From NCBI GenBank assembly GCA_015039315.1, contig WIDE01000046.1, forward strand, positions 184,886 through 248,885: a DNA stretch of 64,000 nucleotides. The letters are read 5' to 3'. The notes beneath the pieces are model-generated. The model worked only from the letters and a program-made list of their open reading frames with translations, was not told the DNA's origin and did not search any database. This DNA comes from Clavulina sp. PMI_390. Its lineage: Eukaryota; Basidiomycota; Agaricomycetes; Cantharellales; Hydnaceae. Positions 25,728-36,372 of the stretch are shown one piece after another (the stretch's first letter is position 1; each line of letters opens with the position of its first letter). Made by a program: the position numbers and the translations under genes.

Positions 25728-28692
25728 ATGGCAAGCTCAGAGCTGCTCAAGCAGATCCAGGCAGGCAAGGGTCTTCGGAAGACTGTCACAGTCGACAAGT
25801 CGAAGCCGATGATTGATGGTGTCAAAACCTCAATCGGGCCTAGTGGGGGAGGCGGTGGAGGTGGAGGTGGTGGAGGTTCGGAAAGTGGTGGTGGAGCATC
25901 CTCGTATTCCGGCGGAGGGGGTGGAGGCGGACCTCCTCAACTTGCTGGTCTCCTCGCTGGTGGAATACCCAAATTGAAGCCTGTTTCTGCTAGTCCGGCT
26001 GGTGAGTCTTCTGAATACTTTATCGTCCTCGAGCAAACTGACCGTTATTCTTCATCGATCGCAACAGCCAAACCAACAAATTTAGCAAAGGTTCCTACTA
26101 TACCCAAGCGGACCGCAACTAGTGCGCCTACTGCACCTCCTCCGCCTCCACCACCTGTACCTCCTACATCAGCATCTCCGGCACGGGCTCCTCCTCCAAG
26201 ACCTCCAGGGGCACCTCCACCTCCTCCTTCAGCATGTACGTCGTATGTCAACTTTTTGATACCAGAATACTAAAGGGAAACACCTTTTAGCGGGTCGTGC
26301 GCCTCCAGCGCCGCCGCCTCCTCCTCCTCCTCCTACCGCAGGTGTGTTTTAGCTGTTATTCAGATTGATATTGGAATCGTAGCTGAAATATGATCATAGC
26401 ACCGCGAGCCCCTGCCGCTCCTCCTCCGCCTCCACCAGGGCCATCTCCCGCATGTACGCATTAGCTTATTCACTCCTTCTTATTTCCAGTGTCTAATTAT
26501 CATCGTTCAGCGCGCGCGTCAGCTCCCGCAGCTCCGCCGCCACCTCCACCTCCACCACCTCCTCCAGGACCATCCCCAGCAGGTCAGTTGTGATCTTATG
26601 CCTCGATTTCTTTTGACTTAATCTTGTGTTCTATCAGCTCGGGTGTCAGCTCCTGCAGCTCCTCCTCCACCACCGCCTCCACCTCCGCCTGGTCCCTCAC
26701 CAGCAGGTAAGTTTCTTGATCACGTCTTGTTCGTACTGGTCTAATCATTCTTGTAGCTTCTCGAGCCCCAGTAGCACCCCCTCCGCCACCGCCTGGTCCT
26801 TCCCGAGCTGGTAGGATGATTTGCCCATCTTTCTCAATGCGTGATCTTAAGTCCCATTATAGCGACTCGCCCTCCTGTTGCCCCTCCTCCTCCTCCTCCA
26901 GCTCCATCTCCAGCTGGTGAGTTCTAATAAACCATTAAGCTTTGTGCCCAACTCATTTCAATCCCACAGCTCGCCTTCCGCCTCGAGCTCCCCCACCTCG
27001 ACCCTCGCCCACCTTGTCAACACAAGCGCCACCAGCACCTCCGCCTCCGCCGCCCGCGCCTCCTGTGTCGTTGTCGCCGGCGACTCCCGCTCGTCCGCCA
27101 CCTGCTTTGCCCAGTCGAACAGCCCCAACCTTACCAGCTAGGGCCGCCCCTCCGCCTCCGCCTGCAGCGCCTCAATTACCCCGACGTCCGGCACCAAGCT
27201 TGCCTAGTAGACCTGCACCCCCGCCCATTAGTCCTGCCGTAAGTTCCAGACTCGAAGTAGAACCTCCCGCCAGACCAGGTTAGTCTTTATACGCTCTGCT
27301 TCTTTATGCACTAGATGTCACTCTTGACATGCTGTCGTTAGCTTCTGCTGGGCCTCCAGCTCTTCCAGCTCGACGACCCGCCCCAGAGATTCCGGCTCGG
27401 CCATCGAGTGGAGCACCTGGCCGCGCTGTTCCGCCGCCTCCTCCTAGACCGGCTTCTGCAGCCGCATTCTCGTCTCCTTCGCCAAGACCAGCATCACCCG
27501 AGTTTTCCGCTCCCAGCGCACCCTCGCGAGCAGTCCCACCTCCTCCGCCAGCTCGTCCTGTCCCGACCCCAGGCGGAGGATCGGCCCCAGCAACGCCAAC
27601 CAGAGGAGTCCCACCTCCACCTCCTGTTCGAGCAAGCCCAGCAGCCCCTGCTGCCCCTCCTCCACCGCCTCCTGTGGCTCCCAGGGCTCCCCCTCCTGCG
27701 CCTCCTGGGAGTGCTCTTGGCACACCGCCACCTCCTCCAGTGGCTCCACGACATCGAGCTGCCAACAGCCTTGGGGGTGGTGGTCCTCCCCCTCCGCCAG
27801 GTGGTCCAGGTGGCAGGCGAGCTGTTAGCATGTATTCTGGGAATGGAGATGATAGTGCAAACGTGAAGAGAGGAAAGAGTGCGTGTCTGATTTCATCCTC
27901 TTTTTCTATGCTTTGCGATCGAACTTGTTTTATGATATGTCAACGAACCGCATTGCATTGTTCCGTCGCGGTGTTTCGTATTATTACCCTCGGTTGCCGT
28001 TTCTCATATCGGTGTCTTCGGGTGTCACTGGACAACGTCGTCGGCGACGGGAGACATTGATGTTCATTGCTTTGATATATTGTCGATTTCGATTCGGACT
28101 TTTCATGGAGTGTTGCTTGCTGACTGATTCATCTTACTCTTTCGGACTATCTGCGGGCTGTTCTTGGCATCAACTTGTCGACTTGTCGTGCATGCTTCGC
28201 GGAACGTGGATGCGGATGGTTGGGTGGATCGGTTCCGACGTGGCGTTGTTCGTGTGGCTTGGCTCACGTCGGATGATCATCCTCCACGCTTACTCTTTTG
28301 CCAACGTAATTCGCCGTCCCGCAATTACTGTATGCATTGTCGTGGGCATTGCAACTTTGTCACCTTGGTTGACTCCACGGTGTGCCCTGGCGGCTCCTAC
28401 TGGTCCGCTGGCGTTTACCTCCACGCATGACCAACACAATAACTGATGGGTGAATCCCCGTGGATTGTGCTCACGAATACACTCATGAACACCCGTCCAT
28501 CTCCACACTCTTGGGGTCCTCATGGGGGTCTCTGATTGGATCTGAATAGTTCCTGAGCCTGCGGCTCAGTCAGGTCAACACACCTTCCCCACTAGGGACC
28601 AGTTCCCGCCGCCGCGTCCATTCGTCAAGGGGGCTAGACTGTATACGAGTGGCTCGCAGCGAGGGTCTCCGTTTGATCTGAACACGCTCTAG
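25728..28692 (+). CDS. VRP1: Verprolin / WASP-interacting protein (WIP homologue)
   Basis: Binds actin through an N-terminal WH2 motif and WASP through its C-terminus, promoting Arp2/3-driven actin assembly at endocytic sites. The start at 25728 gives MASSELLKQIQAGKGLRKT, a clear WH2 (LLxxIxxGxxLRKT). A poly-Gly run follows. Then comes an array of short exons (26291-26916), each encoding a unit of the type A-R-x-x-A-P-P-P-P-P-P-G-P-S-P-A, all separated by phase-1 introns. Larger Pro-rich exons follow (26970-27280 and 27340-27876). The last exon (about 28549-28692) is too short for ORF callers. It encodes HTFPTRDQFPPPRPFVKG and ends YTSGSQRGSPFDLNTL, matching the WASP-binding end of verprolins. 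The join NVKRGK|IPEPAAQ is proposed. It implies an intron of about 670 nt, far longer than the others, so an unseen exon is possible. Confidence 0.85.
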
Positions 28693-29104
28693 ACGTCAAG
28701 ATGTTGGTGTGGTGATGGTAGATGGAGATGGTGATGATGGGGCCCGCAGTAGAGATAGGCGGCCGTGATGCTCTCTCTTTCGTTCTATCTCTCTTGACAA
28801 AGCTCGGGCGGGTCGTAGATTGATCGACGTAGCATTCATTATGTATTATATCCGGGCTCTCTTTCTAAATCGATACGTGATGCATTACGATCAATAAAGA
28901 GCGGGCATTTGTGTTTGGTGCCGGCAGATTCGGTGTGTCGACGTGTCGGTGGCTGTGGCCCCTCAACATAAAGGTCACAAATCAAAACTCGCCAGCGAAT
29001 CTCAAATCTTTCCCTCCACCTCCATCCCTCTCTCTCCCTTCCCTACCTTTTGACCTACCCTACCTACCCTACCTTCCTTCCCCAAAACCTCGACCAAGAG
29101 GAAC
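28693..29104 (+). promoter_or_regulatory. Verprolin-PDI intergenic with pyrimidine tract
   Basis: Just upstream of the PDI ATG is a long CT-rich tract (about 29005-29090) with repeated CCTACC units. Such tracts are common before highly expressed fungal genes. No other feature seen. Confidence 0.35.
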
Positions 29105-30941
29105 ATGCATTTCACGACCCTGTTGAGGTCTTCGGCCCTCCTTGCTGGCCTTGCCGCACCTTGGTGAGTTGGCACCGCTGGCTCTTAGTCAGACGCGTCT
29201 TTCGAGCAAAAAGAACTGCCCAGCTCATCATACATGCTCTCCTTTCTTCACTGTATCTATTATATGCAGGCTGGCTGCGGCGTCGGAAGAGTCCAGCGCA
29301 CCACACTTTGTCACCGAGCTCAACTCGGAGACCTTTGATAACTTTGTGAACGAAGACGGCCTCAAGCTCGTCAAGTTCTATGCGCCGTGGTGCGGGCACT
29401 GCAAGGCGCTTGCTCCCGAGTTCGAGGCTGCTTCCGTTGGCCTGAACGAGAAGGACATCAAGCTCGCCAAAATCAACTGTGATGACAACTCTGAGGTCTG
29501 CCAGGCACACGGTGTCCAGGCTTACCCGTCAGTAGCATTTTTGTTTTCAATAAAGAAATGCTATGGAGAGCTGACCATAATGCTGTCCTTTTTTTTTGTG
29601 TAAATAGCACCCTGAAGGTGTACAAGAACGGGTCGGAGACGCCCTATGGCGGCAACCGCAAAGCGGAAGGCATCGTCTCGTACATGGTCAAGTAAGTCAA
29701 AAAAAAAAAAAAAAAAAAGAGAGACGCTGCCTTCATTGTCGAACATAGAAGCTGACCTTTTCACTCCCTAAACCCGCAGGCAATCCCTCCCCGCCGTTAC
29801 CCCCGTCACCGCTGAGAACCACGAAGAATTCCAGACCGCCGACAAGATCGTCATCCTGGCCTACCTCAACACTCCTGAAGATGCCCTCGCCAAGCCCTTC
29901 ACCGCCGCCGCTGATACCCACCGTGATGACTACCTGTTCGGTCTGACCACCGACGAGGCTGCCATCAAGGCTGCTGGTGTCACTCCCCCCGCTCTTGTTG
30001 TCTACAAGAAGTTCGATGAGGGCAAGAACGTCATGACCGCTGAGGAGGTTGAGGCCGCGACTGCTGGCTCCATCACTGCCTTCATCAAGCACCACTCTCT
30101 CCCCCTGTTCGATGAGGTTTCCGGCGAGAACTACCAGATCTACTCTGCCACCGGCCTCCCCCTCGCTTACCTCTTCATCGACCCCACCGACCAGGAGGCC
30201 CTCACCAAGACCGTCGACTCGCTCAAGCCTGTTGCGCAGAAGCACAAGGGCAAGCTCAACTTCGTCTGGATTGATGCTGTCAAGTTTGTCGAGCACGGCA
30301 AGAACCTCGGTCTCACTGAGGGACAGTGGCCCGCTCTCATCATCCAGGATGGCCAGACCCACCTCAAGTACCCCGTGTCCCAGTCCATCGAGCTTACTCC
30401 CGCTGTTGTTGAGGCCCACGCCGACTCGTTCGTCGCTGGTGAGCTCGCCCCCACTCTCAAGAGCGAGGCCAAGGTTGAGGAGCAGACCGACTCCTACTAC
30501 CGCATGGTCGGTTCCGAGTTTGAGGACAAGGTTTACGATGACGAGAAGGACGTCTTTGTCCAGTTCTTCGCCACCTGGTGCGGCCACTGCAAGCGTCTCG
30601 CTCCTACTTGGGAGACTCTTGCCGAGAAGTTCGCTGGTGATGACTCTCTCCTGATCGCCAAGATGGACGGTGAGAAGAACGACCTGCCCGCTGGCACTCC
30701 CTTCTCGATCGAGGGCTTCCCCACCCTCAAGTTCAAGCCTGCCGGTTCCCGCCAGTTCATCAACTACGAGGGTGACCGCTCGCTCGAGGATCTCCTGTCG
30801 TTCGTCCAGAAGTGGTCGAAGAAGACCCACACCCCCAAGGCTGATGCCCCTGTTGAGGAGGCTCCTGCGGCTGAGACTGGCTCAGCTGCGCGCCCCGCTG
30901 CGACGGAGGAGGCCGTCCACTCTGAGCACGATGAGCTGTAA
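29105..30941 (+). CDS. PDI1: Protein disulfide isomerase, ER lumenal
   Basis: Catalyses disulfide formation and isomerisation during folding in the ER. Four exons: 29105-29163, 29270-29527, 29608-29691 and 29780-30941. The start MHFTTLLRSSALLAGLAAPW is a signal peptide completed across intron 1. Thioredoxin domain a has APWCGHC near 29385; the b and b' domains follow (IVILAYLNTPEDALAK, then the middle of exon 4). Domain a' has ATWCGHC near 30580. The acidic tail ends HDEL, the ER-retrieval signal. Length (about 500 aa) and order a-b-b'-a'-c are standard. Exon 4 shows strong codon bias (C-ending codons such as CTC, GTC and AAG), which fits high expression. Intron 3 starts with GTAAGT followed by a run of about 20 A. 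Confidence 0.95.
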
Positions 30942-31202
30942 AGGCGCTTTTGTGTCGTTGTGGTTGTGGTTTTTTGGATGGTCGTCGTGCTTTCCTTCTA
31001 GCTTGCGTATTTCCATGTAGCATCTCAGCTTGAATACCAATAATATTTCTGCATCCCCTCTATCTTGTGTCTGAGCGTGTGTCGAAACGAATAATATCCT
31101 CTGAGCATGGACTGTCTAGAGAGTAGTGTAAGATTAGGGATAGTGGAGACTCGTGCGAAACAACTGCACACAAGTAATCAACTCCCAACACCACCTCTCA
31201 TC

Positions 31203-32084
31203 ATGCCCGTACGTTTACATGAGCTAGAAGACAGTGCCTGCTGTCAGCCTGTTGATAATGTGATCCCTCTAGGCCTATCACTCTGCTTTCAATGAAGACC
31301 CAAATGCGCAGGTTGTTGGAAACATGTCGGTGCTCCCGATCAAGACCAGAATAAGAGGTCCTTCGGCACCTGGTGCGTGTCCTATGTCTAGCTGGCCCAT
31401 TCGTCAGGGATATTTCGCCAAGCTCGTCTAATTATTTGACTTGTCAACCCTACTTTCGTCTCTTCGATGCTTGACCCCTACGAAATTACTGCGACGTACA
31501 CCCAGCCGATCCAAACACTGCGGACATCATCGACGAAACACTCGACCTCTTCCGCGCCAACTCGCTCTTCCGCAACTTTGAGATCAAAGGCGGAGCAGAC
31601 CGCCTGCTCATCGTGCTGATCCTATTCGTGTCAGACTGCCTTGCGAAGATCCAGGATGCCAAAACTGTGCCGGCCAAGATCGAGGCTGGCAAGCTGCTCA
31701 GCACGCTTGCTGTGGGTAATTTCCCGCTGCCTGGGGATGTTGGCTTTGTGCTGAACTCGCATTATGCGGCGCCTGCGTCGAGGGTGGATGCTGGTGAGTT
31801 CTTGTGTCGCTGTTTCCACCTTTGATCGATCGTCATGCCTGGCGTCGCTCGCCCCCTTTTCTATGGGTCTTGCTCGCGCTATTGAAATTTTGATGTGGTA
31901 CTGTGTTCTAACTAGGACTTCGTGTATGAATTTAACGTGTATAGATTTCCTGCGAAGCTATCTGGTGCAGGTTCGTCAAGAGCTTGCAGCTCGCCTGATC
32001 GAGCGCCTCTACGCCGATGGGACCAACATCCCTAGCAAGTGGTGGATGTGCTTCACCAAGAGGCGTTTCATGAGCCGCAACTAG
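31203..32084 (+). CDS. ARC18: Arp2/3 complex subunit 3 (p21-Arc)
   Basis: Structural subunit of the Arp2/3 actin-nucleating complex. Exon 1 is only six nucleotides (31203-31208, Met-Pro). Exons 31273-31372, 31506-31793 and 31945-32084 follow. After splicing the protein starts MPAYHSAFNEDPNAQVVG and has LPIKTRIRGPS, DIIDETLDLFRANSLFRNFEI and the C-terminal KWWMCFTKRRFMSRN. These are the ARPC3 hallmarks, and length (about 177 aa) is standard. It lies 260 bp after PDI on the same strand. The verprolin gene 2.5 kb upstream belongs to the same actin pathway. Confidence 0.93.
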
Positions 32085-32714
32085 ACGGCAAAATTATGCT
32101 AGACATGTCGCGCTCACGATTTGTGTTACATCGTCCATCTCATAATGTGATGCATTTCCTCACGTCAACAACCTTCGCGCCTCGATCGACGCCTAGCCTC
32201 ATTGTTACTGCATAAATTTGAATAGTATGGGGTTGAAGATGAATCTACCTGCCTCCACGCACTGCTTTCTTAGCGATAACCACCATGGAATGCGTGCGCG
32301 CCTGGTGAGCCCACTCACGCAAGTTGTCACAACGATTGTTCTTCTTCTGTGTCGTCGGACGAGAGACGTCTCCGTCCTTTAAAATAGAGGCATCATCACC
32401 ATATCTAGAGCGTTTCTACCCTAGAGCACATAATCTCATGGGCAAAAGAAGGGTAATATTCGTGCAGCACGGTAAAGGTGAGGAACCCACTTAGCGTCCC
32501 TGCAGCTCGAACTTTTCCAGACACCGGGTGAGATGCAAATAGTAGAATTCCTCAAATGGTTTATCCCTAAAAGTTTTTGTGACACCTTCCGTGTATTCTT
32601 AATCATCCTTCCAACATGTCCAGCCAATTGGCAAATCGCCGACTCTGTGACCGTTCAGGAACGCGTGACCTCTCTCACCTTCTGTTCATCTGGAGAAACC
32701 CCTCCGAGACCGCC
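32085..32714. other. Intergenic upstream of the Yvc1-like gene
   Basis: Contains an in-frame upstream ATG at 32616 that would add 33 residues to the channel. Otherwise nothing recognised. Confidence 0.4.
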
Positions 32715-35700
32715 ATGGCAGACGCAATCGGTGATGAGGCACCTCTTCTTAACGGCAGCGGTGGCGCACGACCTCAGCCCGAAACTATCGACAGTACGTC
32801 TGTCTCATTTGTGCTCAACGAGATATAGTGGAATGACGTCGTTGTTCGTGGTTCTCGCGTACAGAGATTGTCAAGAGGCTTAGGGCTTTAACACTCAAGC
32901 TGCTGCCTCTGGAGGTGAGATAAGAGTTTCCTTTCGTGCTTGCGTCCTAATGGTTCCACTCATAAGCTAAACGTCTGTTGTAACTCTTAGGTTGACCCTG
33001 AGCTCATTGCTGAGCCCAACTCTCGCATTACCACACCAGCTGTCGTCAAGGCGTACTCGAAGGCTGCAGGAGACTTTGAAGATGCCGTAAGTCCCTATCT
33101 AATGGGAACACGCCTGCCATCCCCAGTCAAGATGATCGAGCCCTAATATTGCCGTCATATCAGCTTCCGTACTGTCTCCTCCGGGCAAGGCAGACGTTCA
33201 TGTACGATGCAAACCATAATCCTGCAGACTTTGGCGAGAACATCGCCAGAGGTGAGTCCCTAAAACTTAGCTCTGTCTCTCCTCAGTGTCACTAATCTTC
33301 TTAAACCAGCGACTGCTTGCGAGGTCATCGCTCGTCGTATCATTCATAGTTCCGAACCGTCAAGGCTTAATGATATCATGTCATCGCGTTTTCGCCATTT
33401 GGACAGGGATGGGGATCCTAGTGCCATTTCTTCGGCTCTTGAACTGGCTGTTGACCAGCACTGGTATGGTGTTCATATTGTCAGTGTTCCACACGGTCTC
33501 GCTCAAAGTTGTTCTCGTAAAGCACGATATTCTTGTCTTCCACCGAATCCCAATCAGGTAGGTAGAGATGCTCTACAGCGATCGCTGCTATGCCATTATA
33601 TTGACGCGAAGACTTTAGTGGTAAATAGTCTTTGGCGGGGCGATTGGGTTCAGCGAAACAATGCAAATGAGGATATCGACTGTATGTATCACGCATCCCC
33701 CTCTCTGGATAGCTTTAGTGAATATCGGATATGGCAGATATCCCATATGGCGAGCTCAAGAAGCGCGGGGAGGTTTCCTACTTTGATCCGTCCAGAATCG
33801 CGGTTCCAAGGTTGTGCCTATATTCCCTTATAGCTGTTTCCTTCACTGATTCCTCTCTTCTCCAAATAGATATCAGAACTGGCTGCGCATGGTCATTTGG
33901 CTCTTCTTCTTATTCGTCTACTCCCAGTCTGTTCAGCAACCAGTCGAGCTGCAGAAAGATCCACATTTTGATGCTTGGGAAGTGATCCTCTATGGAATGG
34001 GATTGGCCTACACCATTGAAGGTGAGCCACGCGACTAAACTGTTACTCCAAGAAGGAGAGGGCTTACAATTGTAATCTGGTGAATAGACCTCTACAAGGT
34101 TCGTCCCCGCAAATCAAGCTGGGGTGAATCGTTTCTTACTTCCTTGTTGCATTCTAGCTATACAAGATCTTCCGGTTCTTCACCTGGCGTTCTCTTGGTT
34201 TCTGGAACTTCATTGGCCTCCTTACCGATGGCCTTCTCACGTGGGCTTTCACTCTCCGCCTGATTGGATTGTTGCAACATGATGAGCACATGCAAAAGAT
34301 GTATAAGCTGCATAGCTTCCAGATTCTCAGCACCGTTTCACCGCTTATATGGATGAGTAAGTCTTTGTTCTCCTCTATTCCGACTATCCTTGGTTGATAG
34401 TCATAATGTATCCTGATACGGAACCTTCCTTTTTGCAGAACTTATTACGGTCCTGGATGGCTTCAAGTATATTGGCACCTTGCAGATTTGTGTGTCGAGG
34501 ATGATGCAGGAGAGTGCGATCTTCTTTTGCGTGAGCTCTTTTTAGTTGATATCTTCTCTTTCGTAAACTAATGCAAGGACGTGAACCAGTTGCTTGCTAT
34601 CCTCGGGATCGGTTTCGCGCAGGCAATGTATGCGCTTGATGCATCGGATGGTCAAACTGAGCATGGACCGATCGTAAGACTGTTTACTTTATAAAAGGCA
34701 GCTCACGCCTGACTCATCTTGACGCACCCATCACTCTCATCCGATATCGCAGGTTATCAATCAACTTGTCCAGGCTCTCTTGCAGTCAGTTTTCTTATCC
34801 AGACATGTATTGCACGGCGCCTGGCTAATTTTCTGGTGGCTAGGTCTCCCGACTTTGAAAGTGCCTCCGAAAGCCCCGTTGGGTTGATCTTGTACTACTT
34901 GTGAGTCAAGTCGGTTCATGTTGCAGGGCTGAAGAATTAATCCGTTAACAATCCCAGCTGGTCGGCGAGCGTAACTGTCATTCTCCTGAACGTGCTCGTG
35001 TCTCTGTTTTCCTCTGCGTACTCTGACGTAAGTTTGTTGCGTCATGCAGCAGGATCCTGAAGCTGGCCAACTGACGACATCATTGCAAATGAATATAGGT
35101 CACGGACGATGCAGCTGCAGAGTTCCTAACGTTTTTCGCTGAGAAGACTGTTGGTGGGTGCAATTCTTTCGTCTGTCAACTTGTGCATATCTAATCAAGG
35201 TCTTCACAGGGATGATCCGTGCTCCTGATGACTATGTGTTCCCTGCACCATTCAATTTGGTTGAAGCAGTGATTGTTGTTCCTCTTGGGTGAGCCGAATA
35301 GGAGCTGTACTGGATCGTACAGGTGCTCATCATGGGTACCATTGCAGAATGTTTATGTCTCCAAAGCTTTATGCACAGGTGAGAGGAAATTATCCATGCG
35401 GGTGCCCGTGATGAGCTCAAGCTGATGCCCCCCGCTGCAATCTGCCTCTAGTGGAGCCGCGCTGTTATGATCGTGTTGTTTTTCCCCGCGTTGGCATTCA
35501 TCCACGTCTTTGAGAGTTACATTGACACTCCCCATAACCGCTACATGCGGCAGTTCTTCCCCGAGTCTGACGATGGGTCCGAGGACGACCCAAGTGTACA
35601 GAATCCCGTCCCTGGAGAGGAAGAAGAGGGTGGGAGAGAGATCAGTCGGGTCAAGTTTGCCGAAATCGTGCGGGCATTCCCGGATCCTATGTCGGTGCGT

Positions 35701-35871
35701 GACCGGATTCTTTTCTTCTGATTTGCACATTTGCTAAAATACTTATTCTTTATATCTGTATCGTTCTAGAGCATGGAAGGAAATATCTTGAAGCAGATTC
35801 AGCTTCTGCACGAGAAATTGGATGCTATCAAGGGGGGAGAGCTGAACAGAGCCAAGAAGGAAGAGGATTGA
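32715..35871 (+). CDS. YVC1: TRP-type vacuolar cation channel (Yvc1/TRPY1-like)
   Basis: Calcium-permeable channel expected in the vacuolar membrane, releasing Ca2+ on osmotic or mechanical stimulus. I chose the ATG at 32715 (MADAIGDEAPLLNGSGG) because family members start close to a PLL motif; 32616 is the alternative. The N-terminal cytosolic block (TTPAVVKAYSKAAGDFEDA, then PYCLLRARQTFMYDANHNP) is typical. A 35-nt micro-exon at 33523-33557 (CACTG|...|C ACG ATA TTC...) restores HCTIFLSSTESQ before VVNSLWRGDWVQ. The later exons give about seven hydrophobic segments (WLRMVIWLFFLFVYS, WNFIGLLTDGLLTWAFTL, AIFFCLLAILGIGFAQAMYAL, TVILLNVLVSLFSSAYSD, AVMIVLFFPALAFIHVF). They are followed by an acidic tail and a C-terminal helix (MEGNILKQIQLLHEKLDAI). 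About twelve introns. Assignment is strong at family level. Confidence 0.87.
33523..33557 (+). other. 35-nt micro-exon of the Yvc1-like gene
   Basis: Flanked by GTAAAG on the left and GTAGGT on the right. Its inclusion is the only arrangement I found that keeps frame and gives the family motif TIFLSSTESQ. Confidence 0.65.
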
Positions 35872-36372
35872 TTCATGAATATGGTAGTGATCTCGAAGGG
35901 GCAGTTCAGTTGAGCGACTCACTGCATGATTGACTTCTGTTGGTTAGTTTCTTCATGTAGCACGGATGGATTTTGTCAGCCTCATACTGCATGCGAATCC
36001 TCACACTATTGGAACAAGAATAAGCTCCATGGACTAACAGCTCCCGTAGTGAAATTCCAATACATTGACAATTGAAGTAGCCAGTTATGATGACCAGCTA
36101 ACCCTTCAGCCCTATCGATGTACGTAAACCCCCATCGTATCAATCTCAGCCCAACTCTTACTAGCTCCTCTCCGAACAAGGAGTCAAACCATGTATCTCA
36201 TGGCTTTCTAGACTTATATTATGAAAATCAAATGTAGGGCCTTTAGGTCAGTCCCGTCCGGCAGGGGGGGCAGCTCTTGATTGTGGTAGTTAAATGGCGG
36301 ATAAAATTATGGAAAGCTACCGCACTCGGTTTGATGGGGGCATACTGTGAGATTATTCTATCTATCAAAGCT
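35872..36372. other. Convergent intergenic
   Basis: 3' flanks of the Yvc1-like gene and the tandem-kinase gene. A short G run near 36265. No feature recognised. Confidence 0.4.

Noticed and set aside
27444..27831. Long Gly/Trp-rich ORFs on the minus strand opposite verprolin
   Set aside because: They are the antisense of poly-Pro codons (CCT, CCA and similar) and carry no independent signal.
29699..29718. Run of 20 A as a processed-gene poly(A) tail
   Set aside because: It lies in an intron directly after a GTAAGT donor, the gene retains all its introns, and no target duplication is visible.
29733..30830. 365-codon minus-strand ORF opposite PDI
   Set aside because: Shadow produced by the strong codon bias of PDI exon 4; the plus-strand protein is unequivocal.
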